DNA of 64,000 nt from Aquatica leii (GCA_035610365.1 CM069433.1:190100760-190164759); one strand, 5' to 3'. Counted from the first letter of the stretch, positions 9,538-21,655 are shown. Notes: generated from the sequence alone by a model not told the origin. Made by a program: numbers and translations.

Positions 9538-11575
9538 TGGAATCTCTCATCCACTGATGGTATGATTACATCTAGAGCATTAAAAAAACATTCAACTTTG
9601 AACTTTAAAGTTTCGTCGTGGATCGGTTCATCGTCACATTCATAATCAATGTTTTTTTTTAATTTTTTTCGGTCTTAGACCTCTTTCATTTTTGAATTTA
9701 GGTTCTATGTCTAAGCTGAATGCTATTTCTTCAGCATCAATCAATGCATCATTAAAACTTTTATCGGAGCGATAAGCTTTAAAAAAATTATTCAAAATAT
9801 TTAAATGATTACAACACTGAGCAACATCAAAGTTCGGTTTTTGAATAATTTTACTAACAATGTTAACTTTACTTAAAATATTATACCACAATATAAGAAT
9901 GCAAATTTTGCAATTTTTTGGCCAACGATGCAGCCAAATTTTTTACGTTACTTTCAAAGTTTCCTTCGCTTATTTCAAACAGAGCATCATAAACCTCCTT
10001 AGGTTGATACCTTAAAGGAGTTATTGCATCTATTCTACTAGACCATCGAGTATCCGATAAAGGTTTTAAAGTTAAATTTGTTACATTAGATAAATTAGAT
10101 TTCAGAATTGATCAGCGTTTAGTAGAAGCTGAAGAAAATAGAAACAGTTCTTGAACTAAAGAAAAAAGATTGATACTCAATGTATTCGATTTGACGGCAT
10201 CATTGACGACTAAATTTAGGGTATGATTGCAACAAGGAACAAAGAAAACTCGCGGATTGAAATCCAATTTTTTTTTTGTAGACCATTATGCCTACCACGC
10301 ATATTTGCCCCATTGTCGTAACCCTGACCCAGCAAATTGTTGATATTTAAGCTTTCTTTCTCTAACACCGACAAAAGAAATTTTGTCAAGCCTTCACCTG
10401 ACACATCATCTATAGGACAAAATAATAAAAAACGTTCTTCTACACTAATTCCCGTGCTCTTTAAATTAACAAATTTTATACAAACTGAAATTTGTTCTTG
10501 GGAACTAGTCAGGAGTGCAGTCTAATAATATGAAATAATATTTTGCTTTTTAAGTTAGTTCTAGCTTGGATTTGATATTTTCACCGATGAAGTTGATTAT
10601 TTCATTTTGTATTTTATCTCCGAGATAGTTTTTGTGTTCTTTTATTTGAGAGCGTTTTGTATGTTCTGAATTGAAAATAATTTCTATGCATTTTAAAAAG
10701 TTACCATTGTTTTTTTCAAACAACTTATTACTACTTCCACGAAAAGCTAAATTTTGCTGACCTAAAAACTAAATCACGTAGAAAATTCTTTCTATAACAG
10801 CTTGCCAGTATTTAGTTTCTCTGTTTATTAGATTTTCAATTTCAGAATCAATTATTTCATTTTTATTAAAACGGTTAGAAAGATCTAGCAATTTTAGAAC
10901 ATTTTCGATGTAACTTGCTCTTTTCATGAATGTTTAAATGTTCACTTAAATGCTGCCAATCATTGTAGCCAGATTCATCACTAAGGCGAACAGATTTCAA
11001 ATAGCTGTCATTAAAAATTTTGCAACAGAAGCAGTAAAGTGAATTTTTTGTTTTGGAATACAACAACTAAAAACGCTCATTTTTTTCTTTGTTCGGTAAA
11101 ATTCTAAAGAAGTAACTATTAGAAAACTTACGCCCCGACTCCAAACTATCTCTCGGATAAATATCTTTTTTGTTTTGATAATGAACAGGGCCACGTTCTA
11201 CTAATTATTGAATATTATTAGGACATAATTTCTTTGGCCATAGTGCAGCATCTTTCGAAAGTTGACTCATATTTTCCGTTCTGGTAATTTTTGAAGGTGT
11301 TGATTTCTCATTATCAGCGGAACTTGAAGATGTTGATGGATTGCTTTCTAGAAGATCAGCTTCTTGTCTGCTGCTGACACTTGTTTCAAGTACAGGTTCA
11401 GAATATTGGGATTCAGCTGTATTATTGTTATTAATATATGACAAAGTATAGACTTCGGTTTTGAAAAAAATGCGTAATTTTAACATGGTTTTACAATTCT
11501 TCTTCTCTTTTTCTTTTATTCAGCAAATTTTGATATTCAGACAATTTCTTCTTTTTTTTTTGACATCCTGTAGGG
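9538..11575 (-). mobile_element. hAT transposon of the ZMYM1-like type, broken
   Basis: Read on the minus strand, the order is that of ZMYM1-like hAT proteins. A basic N-terminus lies near 11570 (QKKKKKLSEYQNLLNKRKRE) and a serine-rich segment at 11205-11486. A TTF-type zinc finger is at 10875-11194 (SLYCFCCKIFNDSYL and HLNIHEKSKLHRKC). The catalytic region is near 10216-10404 (GEGLTKFLLSVLEKESLN, then GQGYDNGANMRGRHNGLQKK), and a late segment is at 9560-9891. Frames change several times and there are many stops, so it is an old pseudogene. The C-terminal dimerisation domain is lost at the junction with the Tigger fragment. It is a different family from the CGGBP1-like hAT copies. Confidence 0.8.
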
Positions 11576-13130
11576 AATGGTACGTTTCGCCGCGACCGTT
11601 TCGTCGCCAGGACTGTTCGCCGTGAAAACGATTCGCCGCGATTACGGTTCGCCGCGGTGACGGTGAACCAAAAAGTTTTAATATACATGCAAATAAACTG
11701 TTTTTGTTTATTTTTATTCTAAAATAATAAAGTAATATAAACTTACATAATTACATTACATTTAATCAATTTCAAAACTATGGGCTATTCCGCGAAAATA
11801 TTCGATAGTGTCTCTTTCCTGATATTCCCGAACGATACGAATAATTTGTTCGTCTGCGTCTCTGTATTTTTTTAATTTTAGCAAAGGATTTCGCCCGGCC
11901 ACAAGTTGTTCATAATGTAAATCCCTCCCACGTTGCACCTTTTTAAGGCATTCAATAAAATTACAAATTACAGGATTAGTCAACCCCAGTTCGGTATGTA
12001 ATCGTCTATGGTCTGCTTCCGCATGGTTATTTGTGCGGTCATCCCTTTGTAACGTTCGGTCGTATACATTCCACATTCTCAATGGAAATATGGCCGGGCG
12101 ACGTCCACCTCCTCTTTGATTTTGTCTTCCAACGTAGTTGTCTTCAAAATAGTCTAAAACAGGTTGAAGTTCTTCAGGTAGAAAGGTTCTCAAATCACCT
12201 AGCGCTTCCTCCATGTCCTCTATGGGAATAAATCCCATAGCCGTTATCATCCGTGCCTGCAATGCGAAAGCAGCGTCGTTGTAAACCTAATGCCGGCACA
12301 TGCTTTTTTAAATTTGGTGCGAGATGGAAGAAGCACCCACGTATTTCAGAATCGGGAAATTTTTCAGCAATGCTTTTAAACGCTGCCATTTCAAAATCAC
12401 AATATATGTTCTGCGGACGCAAATTCGGCATTAAAACGCGAAGTTCCTCAAACAGTGCATCGTACGTAACTTTCCATTTGTCCAGGAGAAGAGCATAGCA
12501 AATTTCAATCCAGAAACAGTATAAACTTGGGTGAATAAGTTTGGTCATATTTTAAAAGTTCCATCAACAAATACACTGGTGCAGTCTGCCAAAGTGTTGG
12601 TGTTACTTTGGCGTCCGAATATAAGGATCCGGTCGTGTTGTAGTTCGCAATCAAACAGCAAGTAATTCTCTCGTTCGCCTTCTTCAACATTATACTCGCA
12701 ATATTCTGGTGGAATTACAAGTGCTTCAACGCTGAGAGGATTTGGTGCAACATTTCTTATGGCATTACGCTTTCGTCGAACCATCATCCGCAAAGCAGAT
12801 GTACTCGGTAAGACACCTTAGCAAGCCTGATTAGCATTTTCCAAGCAGTTATTAATAATCTGCGATGTTAATTTCATTGTATTTTTTGCTCTTTCCTTCA
12901 TTCTTGTCACTTGTACATCAACCATAACTATCGCGGCGATTCATGTGAATGCATGTGAATTTTCTTGATCACTTGATCACCATTGCTTGTGTGGATTCTA
13001 GCTTTATAACACCCTCTTCTATCACATTGTCAAAATTTTACTGCACCATCGGCTGATAGCCGATCAAAAACGTATTCGTAACTCTCATTTACAAACTTTC
13101 GCTTTCCACGTTTAGATTCGACGCCTTAAG
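11576..13130 (-). mobile_element. MULE (Mutator-like) transposon with FLYWCH finger, broken
   Basis: Minus-strand reading gives a FLYWCH zinc finger at about 13122-12932 (FVNESYEYVFDRLSADG, one in-frame stop, then QCDRRGCYKARIHT and HMHSHE). A linker follows at 12930-12800 (VQVTRMKERAKNT). The transposase domain lies at 12793-11762: SVFVDGTFKI, IYCDFEMAAFKSIAEKFP, IRGCFFHLAPNLKKHV and RTNNHAEADHRRLHTELGL. These are MULE hallmarks; the acidic residues of VDGTF and YCDFE are present, and NNHAE marks the third. Frame changes split the gene in at least three places. The 3' flank (11578-11660) is a GC-rich array of TCGCCGCG-like words that looks like the terminal repeat; I could not find its partner. 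Confidence 0.8.
11578..11662. repeat. TCGCCGCG-rich terminal array of the MULE
   Basis: Eighty-five bases contain six TCGCCGCG-like words (GTTTCGCCGCGACC, GTTTCGTCGCC, GTTCGCCGTG, GATTCGCCGCGATTACGG, GTTCGCCGCGG) in an otherwise AT-rich setting. The position, just 3' of the MULE gene and against the hAT N-terminus, suggests the element's end. The opposite end was not recognised; a single GCGGCGATTC at 12929 is inside the coding region. Confidence 0.55.
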
Positions 13131-13499
13131 CGCCGTCGTGCACCACACGACTTTGCTCTTATGTACGAAGCGGAAGTGATGAATCTGAATCTAAACTTTG
13201 GTGGAAGCTTTTCATCACTACAACTAATTTATTTTAGATAGAAGTTATCACAGAAAAATGTTATCACTGTTATTAGCATAACTTGATAATCGCAATCAAA
13301 TTTTAGAAATTAATTGTTGGTAAACACTGCGTAAGTTATTAGTGCAAGTATTAAAATTCGCATTATTCTTGTGTGTCGCGATAAAAATCATTTCTGATAT
13401 CAATCGTTTACTACATTGTTCCACATTGAAGGCTGTGGGGTTCGAATAATCAAAACTTTGGCCTGGATTTATATACTGTGCAGCAACAGCTTGTTACGT
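13131..13499. other. Unassigned sequence between MULE and LINE
   Basis: I see no open frame or known repeat. It may hold the lost 5' end of the MULE. Confidence 0.5.
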
Positions 13500-13863
13500 G
13501 GTTTTTCTCGTTCCGGCGATAGAGTCGTAAGCTTCGTGGTGTTAGATCACAAAATAAATTTAAAAAGGCTCTAAAACAATAAGTGTCTAGGTTGGGAGAC
13601 ACTGTTTAAATCTACCCGCACCTGCCTTACGGCTTATTCTCACTTCTAGGTTAATACCAAGTCGGTAAGGAGAAGGATCTGCATATAGATGAGGAAACAT
13701 CAAAAAAGGCAGGGTATTAATGAAACAGCAACTAAAACAAAATTCAAACGTGTTATTTAACTAATAATTTAATAAACTAAAATGACTAAATAAACATGCA
13801 ATGTTATATAACAAAACTAAACTCCTACTTTGCCATCGCTGCTTGAAAAATAATAAAACTCAA

Positions 13864-15640
13864 TTACCATGCATAAGTTAACAAAACAAAAGAACTATTT
13901 CTAGTAAAGGTTCTGGTCTCTTTTTGCAAAAAGTCTATAGACACCAGTCTAAGTACGGCCTGAGGGGATTCGGAATAGGGGTTGATCGTGGCTAACAGGT
14001 TACCCCGAACGTAATCGAAAACGGAGAGCTGTCGTGAGAAGAAAAGACTTGGACTGCCTCTCGTCCTGCGACGTGGGACATTCTGACCCAGGTAAGAACA
14101 TCCCGAATAAGAGAGTAAGACGTTACGCCTTTTTTGGGAAGTGTTCCGCAGCTGCTGCAATTCACCCAATATCAAAACCTCTAAGTGACGTTTGGCCGCT
14201 TAAAAGGACAGAAAGTCCTTGAGCGAAATGTGCTGGTCAAGAAAATTGCATGTGTCAGCCTTGCCAAGAACTTTGATGCAGTGAATTTCCTGCAAAAAAA
14301 GATGTAGGGGAGGATGCTTGGATATAACACAGAGGGTATCTACGGAAACGGTGTAATAAACCAGAGGATAGTTCTAAGAAATAGGGATTGGAGCGAGGTC
14401 AGTTTCCTGACCACGTGAGAATGTCGAAGTTTGTGGTACCAAATGTCTAGGTCGATGATTTCAAATTTGGTGATGAGCTTACCAGCTTTCCAGCTAGCAG
14501 GAAAATAAGCACATTTAATGCATGAGTTGAACAAATCAACAATGGTAGAAGAGAGGGAATCTTGTACAATTACACGTAATACAGTACAATGTATTCCGTC
14601 AGGTCCTAGAGTTTTGTTTTTAGGAATTCTACTAGCCACCGCTGCTATATCGTGGCTAGTACCCACCCAGTCTTGTTGGGATCTTATTTGCAAATAAGTG
14701 CAAGATCTTATTTGAGCATGCAAAGAATTATCTGTCGTCGTATCGTCGTCAGGAAACAAGAAGCAAACAATAGCTTTAATCGTTTTGTATTCTGAGATAG
14801 TGTATCTGTCGCCGTCTCAGATATTGGAGCACGGTTGGATCGACAGGAGCTTACAAGAGGACAATCTGTAAACTAACCCCCACGGGCTCGTGGCCAAGCT
14901 TTTTTTAACGAATCTTTGCCAGAAGCTATAGTTTGCTGTCTTCACTGCCAGTTTGTACTGGTGAAGCGTGGTCTTGTAAGATGCTAGCCATTGAGGTTTT
15001 AAGTCTTTTGGGTTTTTTGGTGGTGTTTTCGTAAACAACGCACCGCTCGCTTTAACCTGTCTAACTTAGGACTCTACCACGACACAGCGGCTCTAGAGCT
15101 TATGCGTATGTGGTTTAAGCTACGTTGGCAAAAATCGAGGATCATCTTGGCCAACTTACCAATGACGTGGTCTACAGATCGTGGCACAAAGCGCCACGTA
15201 GAAGATAATCAGGAATGAAACTTGCGATTGCCATATTTAGGCGAACGGGATCTATGCGTTTATCAAGGATTTTCTTAGAGATAGGTTTTAATGGGAGGCT
15301 TCAATAGTTAACTCAAACCGTATCAGTCGGTGGTCGCTTTCAATAACTTTTAGAACAACACGCCAATTTAAGATTTTTCTGGCAACAAAAGGGGGCGCCA
15401 AAGTGACGTCGATGCCTAAGTGGGTAGAAAAGGTAAAAGGTTGGTGAGGTTCGTTGACAACGCAGAGATCACGTTCACCTACGAGGTACTCTACGCATCG
15501 TCCACGCTCGTCGGTCACCGAGGAGTGCCAAAGCGGCGATTTCAAAATGACGTCACCTGCTATTATGATAGAAACGTTTCTTAGTTCATCAAGAATTTTA
15601 TCAAGGTGTTGGAGATGAATGCGCACATCCTCACTCGGCG
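13864..15640 (-). pseudogene. R1-like LINE ORF2 (endonuclease and partial reverse transcriptase)
   Basis: 15626-15288 encodes the later half of an apurinic-type endonuclease (DKILDELRNVSIIIAGD, KSPLWHSSVTDERGR, ESDHRLIRFEL). In the R1 clade this enzyme nicks the target. 15038-14817 is the linker between endonuclease and RT (YKLAVKTANYSFWQRFVKKS, PWGLVYRL). 14759-14470 is the start of the RT (KTLGPDGIHCTVLRVIVQDS, LFNSCIKCAYFPASWKAGKL). The catalytic YxDD region is missing by deletion, and the frame continues with the C-terminal region at 14430-13864. Several frame changes and stops separate these parts. Confidence 0.8.
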
Positions 15641-15997
15641 GCCAATAAACGCCGACGATTGCGAAGGAGATGTTTCAAACCGTAATCAAAGATACTACAG
15701 TGCAGTTATTCGTTAAATGGCTGAGTGTAACCACTCCGACGGGCTTCAAACTATTAAAAACCATACCCGAGTAGTATCGCATAAAAGAGCATGCGGAAAT
15801 CCTGTTGAAAGGTGCATCCGCACCAGCAAGCTTGTACCCTTAACCAAAACTAAACACGTATGGCTCTTGTGTCAGTAAGACGTCAATGTCATTGTCGGAG
15901 GAGAAACTCATAGCTTCAAAAGTCGCTATTCGTGAATTGCAATGATTCACTTACGCAAACCATAAAGTTGTGTATTGAGTGTCTTTATTGTACATGA

Positions 15998-17064
15998 TTA
16001 GTGTTTACTGTTTAATACTTTGGTGTCGAGCTGTTTCATATATGCTGTGCAGGTATTGGACGAGACTGTATATGTAATGACTTTATGGGCAAAACGAGCG
16101 CAGTTTGTGCATAAAGGGTCTCGCGCTGTGTTACGGCCTGTCTTGGTTTTGTGTTTTTCAGCACTATGCGTAACACGGATATGGTCGTTGACTCTACACG
16201 CGTTCCAGGCGACGTAAACGTGACGTGATGCCAAAAGGAATTTTTGGGCTTCTGGTGGGACTTCCAGAATCCAGTGACCGTTAGCTCTGTCCCGAGGGCC
16301 AAAGCGGAAAGAACTTTCATTTGCTCATTAGCAAGATGTAGGATCTCATCAGAAGCATCGTCGAAATTTTGTGGTAGGATTGTCTCCTTTACCTGCTCAG
16401 GGGAGAGCTTTGGAGGAACGTCGAGGATAGAAATACGAGGTTAGGATTTACCTTGCGGTTTTACGATCAGACCGGCTTTATCAAGGACGCCCAAGAGAAT
16501 TTTTGATAAGTCCGTTCGCTCAGATTTGAGCTTTATAGAGTTTTTGCCCGTCTTAGTTACTCTGTCCAGTCGTAGGCTATAAGTTTGCGGATTTAGGACT
16601 TTCATCAAAGTCGTTTTAGTTTTGTCTGAAGTTTGTAGAGAAGAATCCGGTTTCGGCACAATACCGACAGTCGAACGAGAAACAGGGGCGACTGTTTTAC
16701 TCGAAGAAACTGTGACCCTCTCCATTTTAGATCAGGCATCTTGGGCGTACGAAAAAGCAGTAGAGACTGTAGCAGGGGTACTAGAAAGTTTGTTGCGTTG
16801 CGTTACGCGACGAGAAATTATGGTTTTACGAAAAGTCGCTTGAAGTCTGATGACTAAGTCAACAATTTCTGATTGTTTTAAAAGAGTCAATTTACAGGCA
16901 GATATTAGTTTTGTAAGACGCATGACGTCAGTATCGAAGCACTCTTCGATGCTGTTAGGTAAGAATTCATCAGGGTGAGAACACAACGTCGTTGTTTTCA
17001 CGACGACGCCTGGACGACGGAAGAAAATGTGGGGGGAAACGATATGGAAACACGCTACAGACAA
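15998..17064 (-). pseudogene. R1-like LINE ORF1 (Gag-like, CCHC) remnant
   Basis: 17064-16732 is the N-terminal part (DVMRLTKLISACKLTLLKQS) and 16725-16441 a middle segment (MKVLNPQTYSLRLDRVTKTG) that is close to the 25425-25787 frame of copy 2. 16320-15998 holds the degraded zinc-knuckle end, including VYVAWNACRVNDHIRVTH, the sequence that precedes the CCHC fingers in R1 ORF1 proteins. Frame changes occur between the blocks. The protein normally binds the LINE RNA; this copy cannot make it. Confidence 0.75.
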
Positions 17065-17368
17065 TTACGCAAAATTAAATTAAACCACAATACGAAAAAT
17101 AAATTCTTACCCCTAGTAAAAACTTTCACTCAGATTGCCACAATATTCGATTTCATGTTCACATAGAGGGGTGTGAAATACTTAACAATGAAAGTCTTGT
17201 TGAGCGTACACAACGCTAGGGGATGTCTGCGTTCTTCGAACTTTACAGGAAGAATAAAATTGTGTTTAAAATTTGATATTTTTGTCCCTACTCTAACAAC
17301 AAAAAGTGGGCGTACCAAGAATAAATTTTATACTAAAGCATTTTTAACATAAGCTGATTTAATTTTTT

Positions 17369-17790
17369 ACTTTCCTATAAGGAAAGTATAGATTGTGATT
17401 TAAAAAAAAATGTTATTGCATAATTTTACGTTTCAAGGTTTCCCGAATCAGAAAAACGTATTTTTGACAGTAACCTAGTAACTTGAAATTTGGTATGGAG
17501 CTGGTTTTTTATATTTTCTTGGTTCTATCAAAATATAGGTCTGATAAAGAAACCGGAAGTAGGTGTATCTACCATTTTGAACAGTTTTTCTTATATAATT
17601 TTGTACGAATGTAAATTATTCTAATTATTTTTACAGTTTCTTATAGAGTTAATTCTTTTTAACAATTTATTAAAATTTTTTTTTTCTAACATAAGTAGTT
17701 TATTAGATATTTGATTTATAATTGAAATTGAATTCGATATATGATCCTAGGTTCGAATCCAGCCTACCACAATTTTTTTTAGAAAAAATT
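17369..17790 (+). repeat. Short MITE-like repeat, copy A (3' truncated)
   Basis: It begins ACTTTCCTATAAGGAAAGT, itself nearly palindromic, and aligns along its length with 19458-19900. Shared words include AACTTGAAATTTGGTATGG (TTCGTATGG in copy B) and TATAGAGTTAATTC. It breaks off near 17790, where a Penelope fragment starts. A tRNA-like B box, GGTTCGAATCC, lies at 17750-17760. Confidence 0.75.
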
Positions 17791-18130
17791 ATATATCTTG
17801 AAAGAAAAGCAAAGATTTGCTGAGTTGTAAACTGACTTCCCAGTTCATATTATATGGATGTTTTTCTATTTCCACAGCTTTGCGGATTAGTTTCGAAAAG
17901 TAGAAAGCAGTTGTAGCCAACATTTTAGTTTGCTCAAAGTTTAGAGTGCGTCCTTGGTTCCACACGTGTTCTACCACTGCTGATTTTGTAACTCTGCGGT
18001 GTTTGCAGTCAGTCATATGTTCTTTTACTCTAACTTTAATAGAGCGCCCTGTCTGTTCTATATAACTTGATCTACAGAAACAAAAAAAAAATGTAAATCC
18101 CAGTATGTTTGTCTTTAGCCGATTTAAACT
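17790..18130 (-). pseudogene. Penelope-like element, GIY-YIG endonuclease tail
   Basis: On the minus strand the sequence reads GIYIFFCFCRSSYIEQTGRS, then IKVRVKEHMTDCKHR, KSAVVEHVWNQGRTLNF and AVEIEKHPYNMNWE. This is the GIY-YIG endonuclease of Penelope-like elements, with the usual C-terminal block. The second signature reads YIE instead of YIG. No reverse transcriptase precedes it, so this is an isolated 3' end. The Penelope reverse transcriptase at 52.2-54.3 kb lacks this domain, but the two need not come from one family. Confidence 0.8.
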
Positions 18131-19457
18131 ATTTATTCAGGTATCCTTATTGGTAAAAACAGTTGTGATATGTTTCCTTAGCACTTTGCTTATTTTGTTT
18201 GTCGAACCCATACAGTATGGTAAATAAGCGGTGCTAGTAGGAGGTGATATGTCTTCTTTGACTTTTGGATTAACTGCTCTTTCCCATGACTTTTGTGTCT
18301 CTTTAAACTCTTATCCATTTTGTTGTAGAGATTCAAACAGTGATTTCTTTTCTGTTTGTAGATTTTCATTATCTGACACACATATAGGTCTTTTAGCTAA
18401 AGTATGAAGAAGCATGTGAGAGTGTAAATAAATAAATGCAAAGTCAGTGTAAAATCTGTGTCGTACAGATAAATAAATGTAAGTGATTAATTATGTTATC
18501 CGCGAACAGTGTTTATAAATCTCCAGTGACAGTAATATATAAATTACTTGTTAGTGTTTTTTGTTTTTATTAAATATCTTTACCTATAAATTTTATTAGT
18601 GTTCGTTGTGCTTTAGTTCACTAAAATTAATTACGTGTATAATAATCCATAATAGAGTAAAATGTTTACTATATAATATTAATCAATTGCAGTTTTGTTT
18701 TAATCATTTTCAAACATTGCTAATTATAATTCAACGTGTTTTTACAAAGTAACAATTGTAATCTAGTTGTAAGATTTTATTATAGTTTTTTTACTTAAAT
18801 CTGAACTTATTCTAATTTTTTTTGATATGAACTATTTCTTGAACATAGTATTTGTATGCATTTGTTTTACCTTTTACAGTACTTAAAATAGACGTTATTT
18901 TTGTGTTTCATCTACTCTTGTTTTACTGGCAGGTGAAAAAATAAGTGTGGGTCAGCTTAATTAAATATTAATTTTGTTGATTCGTTTTTAACATTAAAAT
19001 AAATACCATTCTTGATCAAGATTTGAAGACTAGTAGTGAAATATCTTATGCTGCATATTATTAACATAATTAAAAGTTATTGTTACCTACGCTGTGAATT
19101 AAGTTAAAATTAAATTCAATATGTTAATTTTTTATATTTTAAGAGGAAACTATGTTTGCATGGACAATTTGTCAAGGTAAATATAGAAGTTTATTATTGT
19201 CAATATAGGAAACCTTCAATTTAAAAATTTTGGAAAACATTTAACGTGTCAAACATTTTTAAATGTGTGCATATACGGAAATACTTAAAGCTAACCCAAT
19301 ACTCTTAAATTATATTCTCACAATTTGTATTTATAAGTTGATTACAAAGTGTTTCCTATAACATTGGCGTGTTCTACTTGCCATAACATTTAAAACGTTA
19401 CAAATCCGTAAATGTTTCAAATTATTTAAACACTGTCTAAGCACATAATTCTTTTTT
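18131..19457. other. AT-rich DNA, no gene seen
   Basis: No frame longer than 70 codons and no recognised repeat end. I see nothing to annotate. Confidence 0.6.
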
Positions 19458-20187
19458 ACTTTCCTATAAGAAAAGTATAGCAATCGCAACAACAAATTTT
19501 TTTGCATAATTTTACGTTTCAAGGTCTCCTGAATCAAAAAAATTTATTTTTGAGAAAAATGTTTTCGATAACTATGGAATCAAAAGCCCTAGTAACTTGA
19601 AATTTCGTATGGAGCTGGTTCTTCATATTCTCTCGGTGTTACCAAAAGATAGGTCTGATAAAAACACCGGAAGTGAGTGTATATCCCATTTTTAACAGTT
19701 TTTCTTATATAATTTCGTACGTATGTAAATTATTTTTACACTTTCTTATAGAGATAATCCTTCCTAACAATTAAAAAAAAATAAAATTTTTAACATTAAC
19801 AGCTTATTAGATATTGTATTTATGATTTAAAATGGATTCACAAATATAATCTAGGTTCGAATCTTGCCTGCGACGATTTTTTTTAGAAAAAATTCTATAT
19901 CTTGAATGGAAAGCAAGATACGTTAAAAATATTAATTTTTACTGATTTACTAAAGGAAAAAGCAATATCGAAGCGCACAAATGTAGGGGTTAGTCGATAT
20001 GACAACATAAGCTCAATTTGCCATATTTCGATTATATCTTAATGAAATCGAGAAGAAAAATTTCAAAAAAATTTTGGCATGCTAGGAAGTCAATACAAAC
20101 GTATACATATCACTTCAAAATGGTTTTATAACAACATAACCTTAAAAAAATATGTAAACATTCCTTCATCATTCTTTATAGGAAAGT
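19458..20187 (+). repeat. Short MITE-like repeat, copy B (looks complete)
   Basis: About 730 bp. The left end ACTTTCCTATAAGAAAAG and the right end TTCTTTATAGGAAAGT are inverted copies over about 12 bases (ACTTTCCTATAA), so this looks like a non-autonomous DNA element. A B-box-like word, GGTTCGAATCT, lies at 19854-19864, at the same relative place as in copy A. No coding capacity is visible. I could not identify a target duplication. Confidence 0.65.
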
Positions 20188-20805
20188 CATGTGGTGACCA
20201 CACCAGTTTTTTTATTGGTGAATAATATTAAATCAGGCTGGCGAGTGTCACCAATTTGTTTGTCCAATTGTTTTATAGAACATGTTAAATAGTGCTACTA
20301 AAAACTAAAACTTTGGCTTATATACGTACACGACAACTTTGTAATCTAGTCTTGTGGTAGAAATGAGTTAATAACATTTTTAAAATCATCAGTTTCAGAT
20401 ATTCGCTTTGTTGGAATATTTTAAAAAGTACCACAAGAACATTAAATGTGTTTTTAAATAAACTTGTTCAATCTTTAATTGAATTGAAAACAATTGTGGT
20501 GACCTAATTTTAAACTCTCGTATTTATTGTTGAAATAATTAAATGCCATAATGCAGAAATGCACATACTAATTACAATTTGCTGACGCACATTTACTACA
20601 ATTATATCGCACTACATAGGAAGAAGGTTTGCTGACGCATTAATGCTACATTTGGTAACCGTTCTACCACTGACTTTCATCGTACATTTTAAAAACGACA
20701 AATAAGCTACAAACTCAAATATAAAACGGCTAATATTTATACTAAAAACGACAAATTTACAATTCAAAATGAACTCAAACATCAACAATGTTATTTGAAA
20801 CGCTC
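20188..20805. other. AT-rich DNA with short internal repeats
   Basis: No gene seen. TTTGCTGACGCA occurs twice (near 20577 and 20627), and AAAACGACAAAT occurs twice (near 20692 and 20745). Confidence 0.5.
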
Positions 20806-20807
20806 CT

Positions 20808-20882
20808 ATCTACGTCGAGCGCGTTGGCATTCAAATTTCTCCATTTTGGCCCAAAGATCTTGAATAGGGTTCTTGCAAATTG
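20808..20882 (-). pseudogene. Tc1/mariner transposase scrap
   Basis: Minus-strand translation reads KNPIQDLWAKMEKFECQRAR. This corresponds to the NPIENLWAxxK motif that follows the last catalytic residue in Tc1-type transposases. Only this short end is recognisable. Confidence 0.55.
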
Positions 20883-21289
20883 AAGGATAATTTGCCTTGG
20901 CTGCAATTACAGCAGACGAAATACGCTACAATTAGCTAATATCGATCCAAAACAAGCTGCTGAAGTACAAAACTTCTTAAGAAACGTTTTAGCATCTTGC
21001 AAACCTAAAAGACACGACAACTTTTGGAAACTGAAAAAAGAGACCGTAAACTTTCTCAATTTCTACGTCATTTAACAAGCCTACCTGGCGTCTACGTTCC
21101 AGACGACTTTCTATGTACTTTTCGGTTAAGGCGCCGTAACTTATTTTCACAAACCGAAAAAATAAATTTTATAGAATCAATTTTTTGACATGCTGGTATC
21201 TCCATACTTTCGAATTAAAAATTAAAAAATGCCGTTAAGTTTGGGACTTTTATAAGCGAAACGACAAGGGCAGTCGTTAATCGCGGCCA

Positions 21290-21655
21290 GCAAAACTCGT
21301 CAATGTACTCCGAGCCGTCAATTTATATACGATCAAATCATGAAAACACATTTTTTAATTGATATGAACCGATCTTTTTGTTTTTTCTTGCAAGATGATC
21401 AACGGACATCGATGCAAAACAAGATACGAGCTTACCGCGACTAATGGATATGCTATTTGTACATATGGGTTTATTACACTAAGCCTAAATTTACGTTTAC
21501 ATAGGTGTCTTCCTTGGCGTTTTATCATTGCCGAGGTTACTAAACCATTTTTTAACATCATTTCCAACTTCCAGTAGACATCTGGAGCAACAAACTTATT
21601 GGTCCACTTGCCAACATTGCTACACAAGCTCGAATAACACCAAAACAAGGAAAAG
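21290..21655 (+). mobile_element. Gypsy-type LTR element fossil, protease region (left half)
   Basis: The plus-strand translation matches the retropepsin region of Gypsy elements: FLID near its start, then ATNGYAICTYGFITLSLNL and PWRFIIAEVTKP. It continues to about 21655, where an R1-like LINE begins; pol resumes after that LINE at 26.37 kb. The element is old and broken, with several breaks, and no LTR was recognised. Confidence 0.7.

Larger units (their letters stand above)
13500..17335 (-). mobile_element. R1-clade LINE, copy 1 (broken)
   Basis: The parts run in order on the minus strand from 17335 to 13500: 5' leader, ORF1, ORF2 endonuclease, linker, reverse transcriptase start, C-terminal region, 3' tail. 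The leader matches 45460-45815, and the 3' tail matches 21930-22160 and, less closely, 41220-41300 and 42345-42470. The reverse transcriptase core is deleted: KAGKLI, near its start, is followed within a few residues by the late segment VVRKLTSLQSLFLRTI. Many stops and frame changes are present, so the copy is old and inactive. Confidence 0.85.

Noticed and set aside
12925-12940. GCGGCGATTC as the second terminal repeat of the MULE
   Set aside because: It lies inside the coding region just after the FLYWCH finger, so the resemblance to the array at 11.6 kb is probably chance.
17737-17775. A tRNA gene around the GGTTCGAATCC word
   Set aside because: The T-stem pairs poorly and there is no acceptor or anticodon arm; a B box in a repeat is the better reading.
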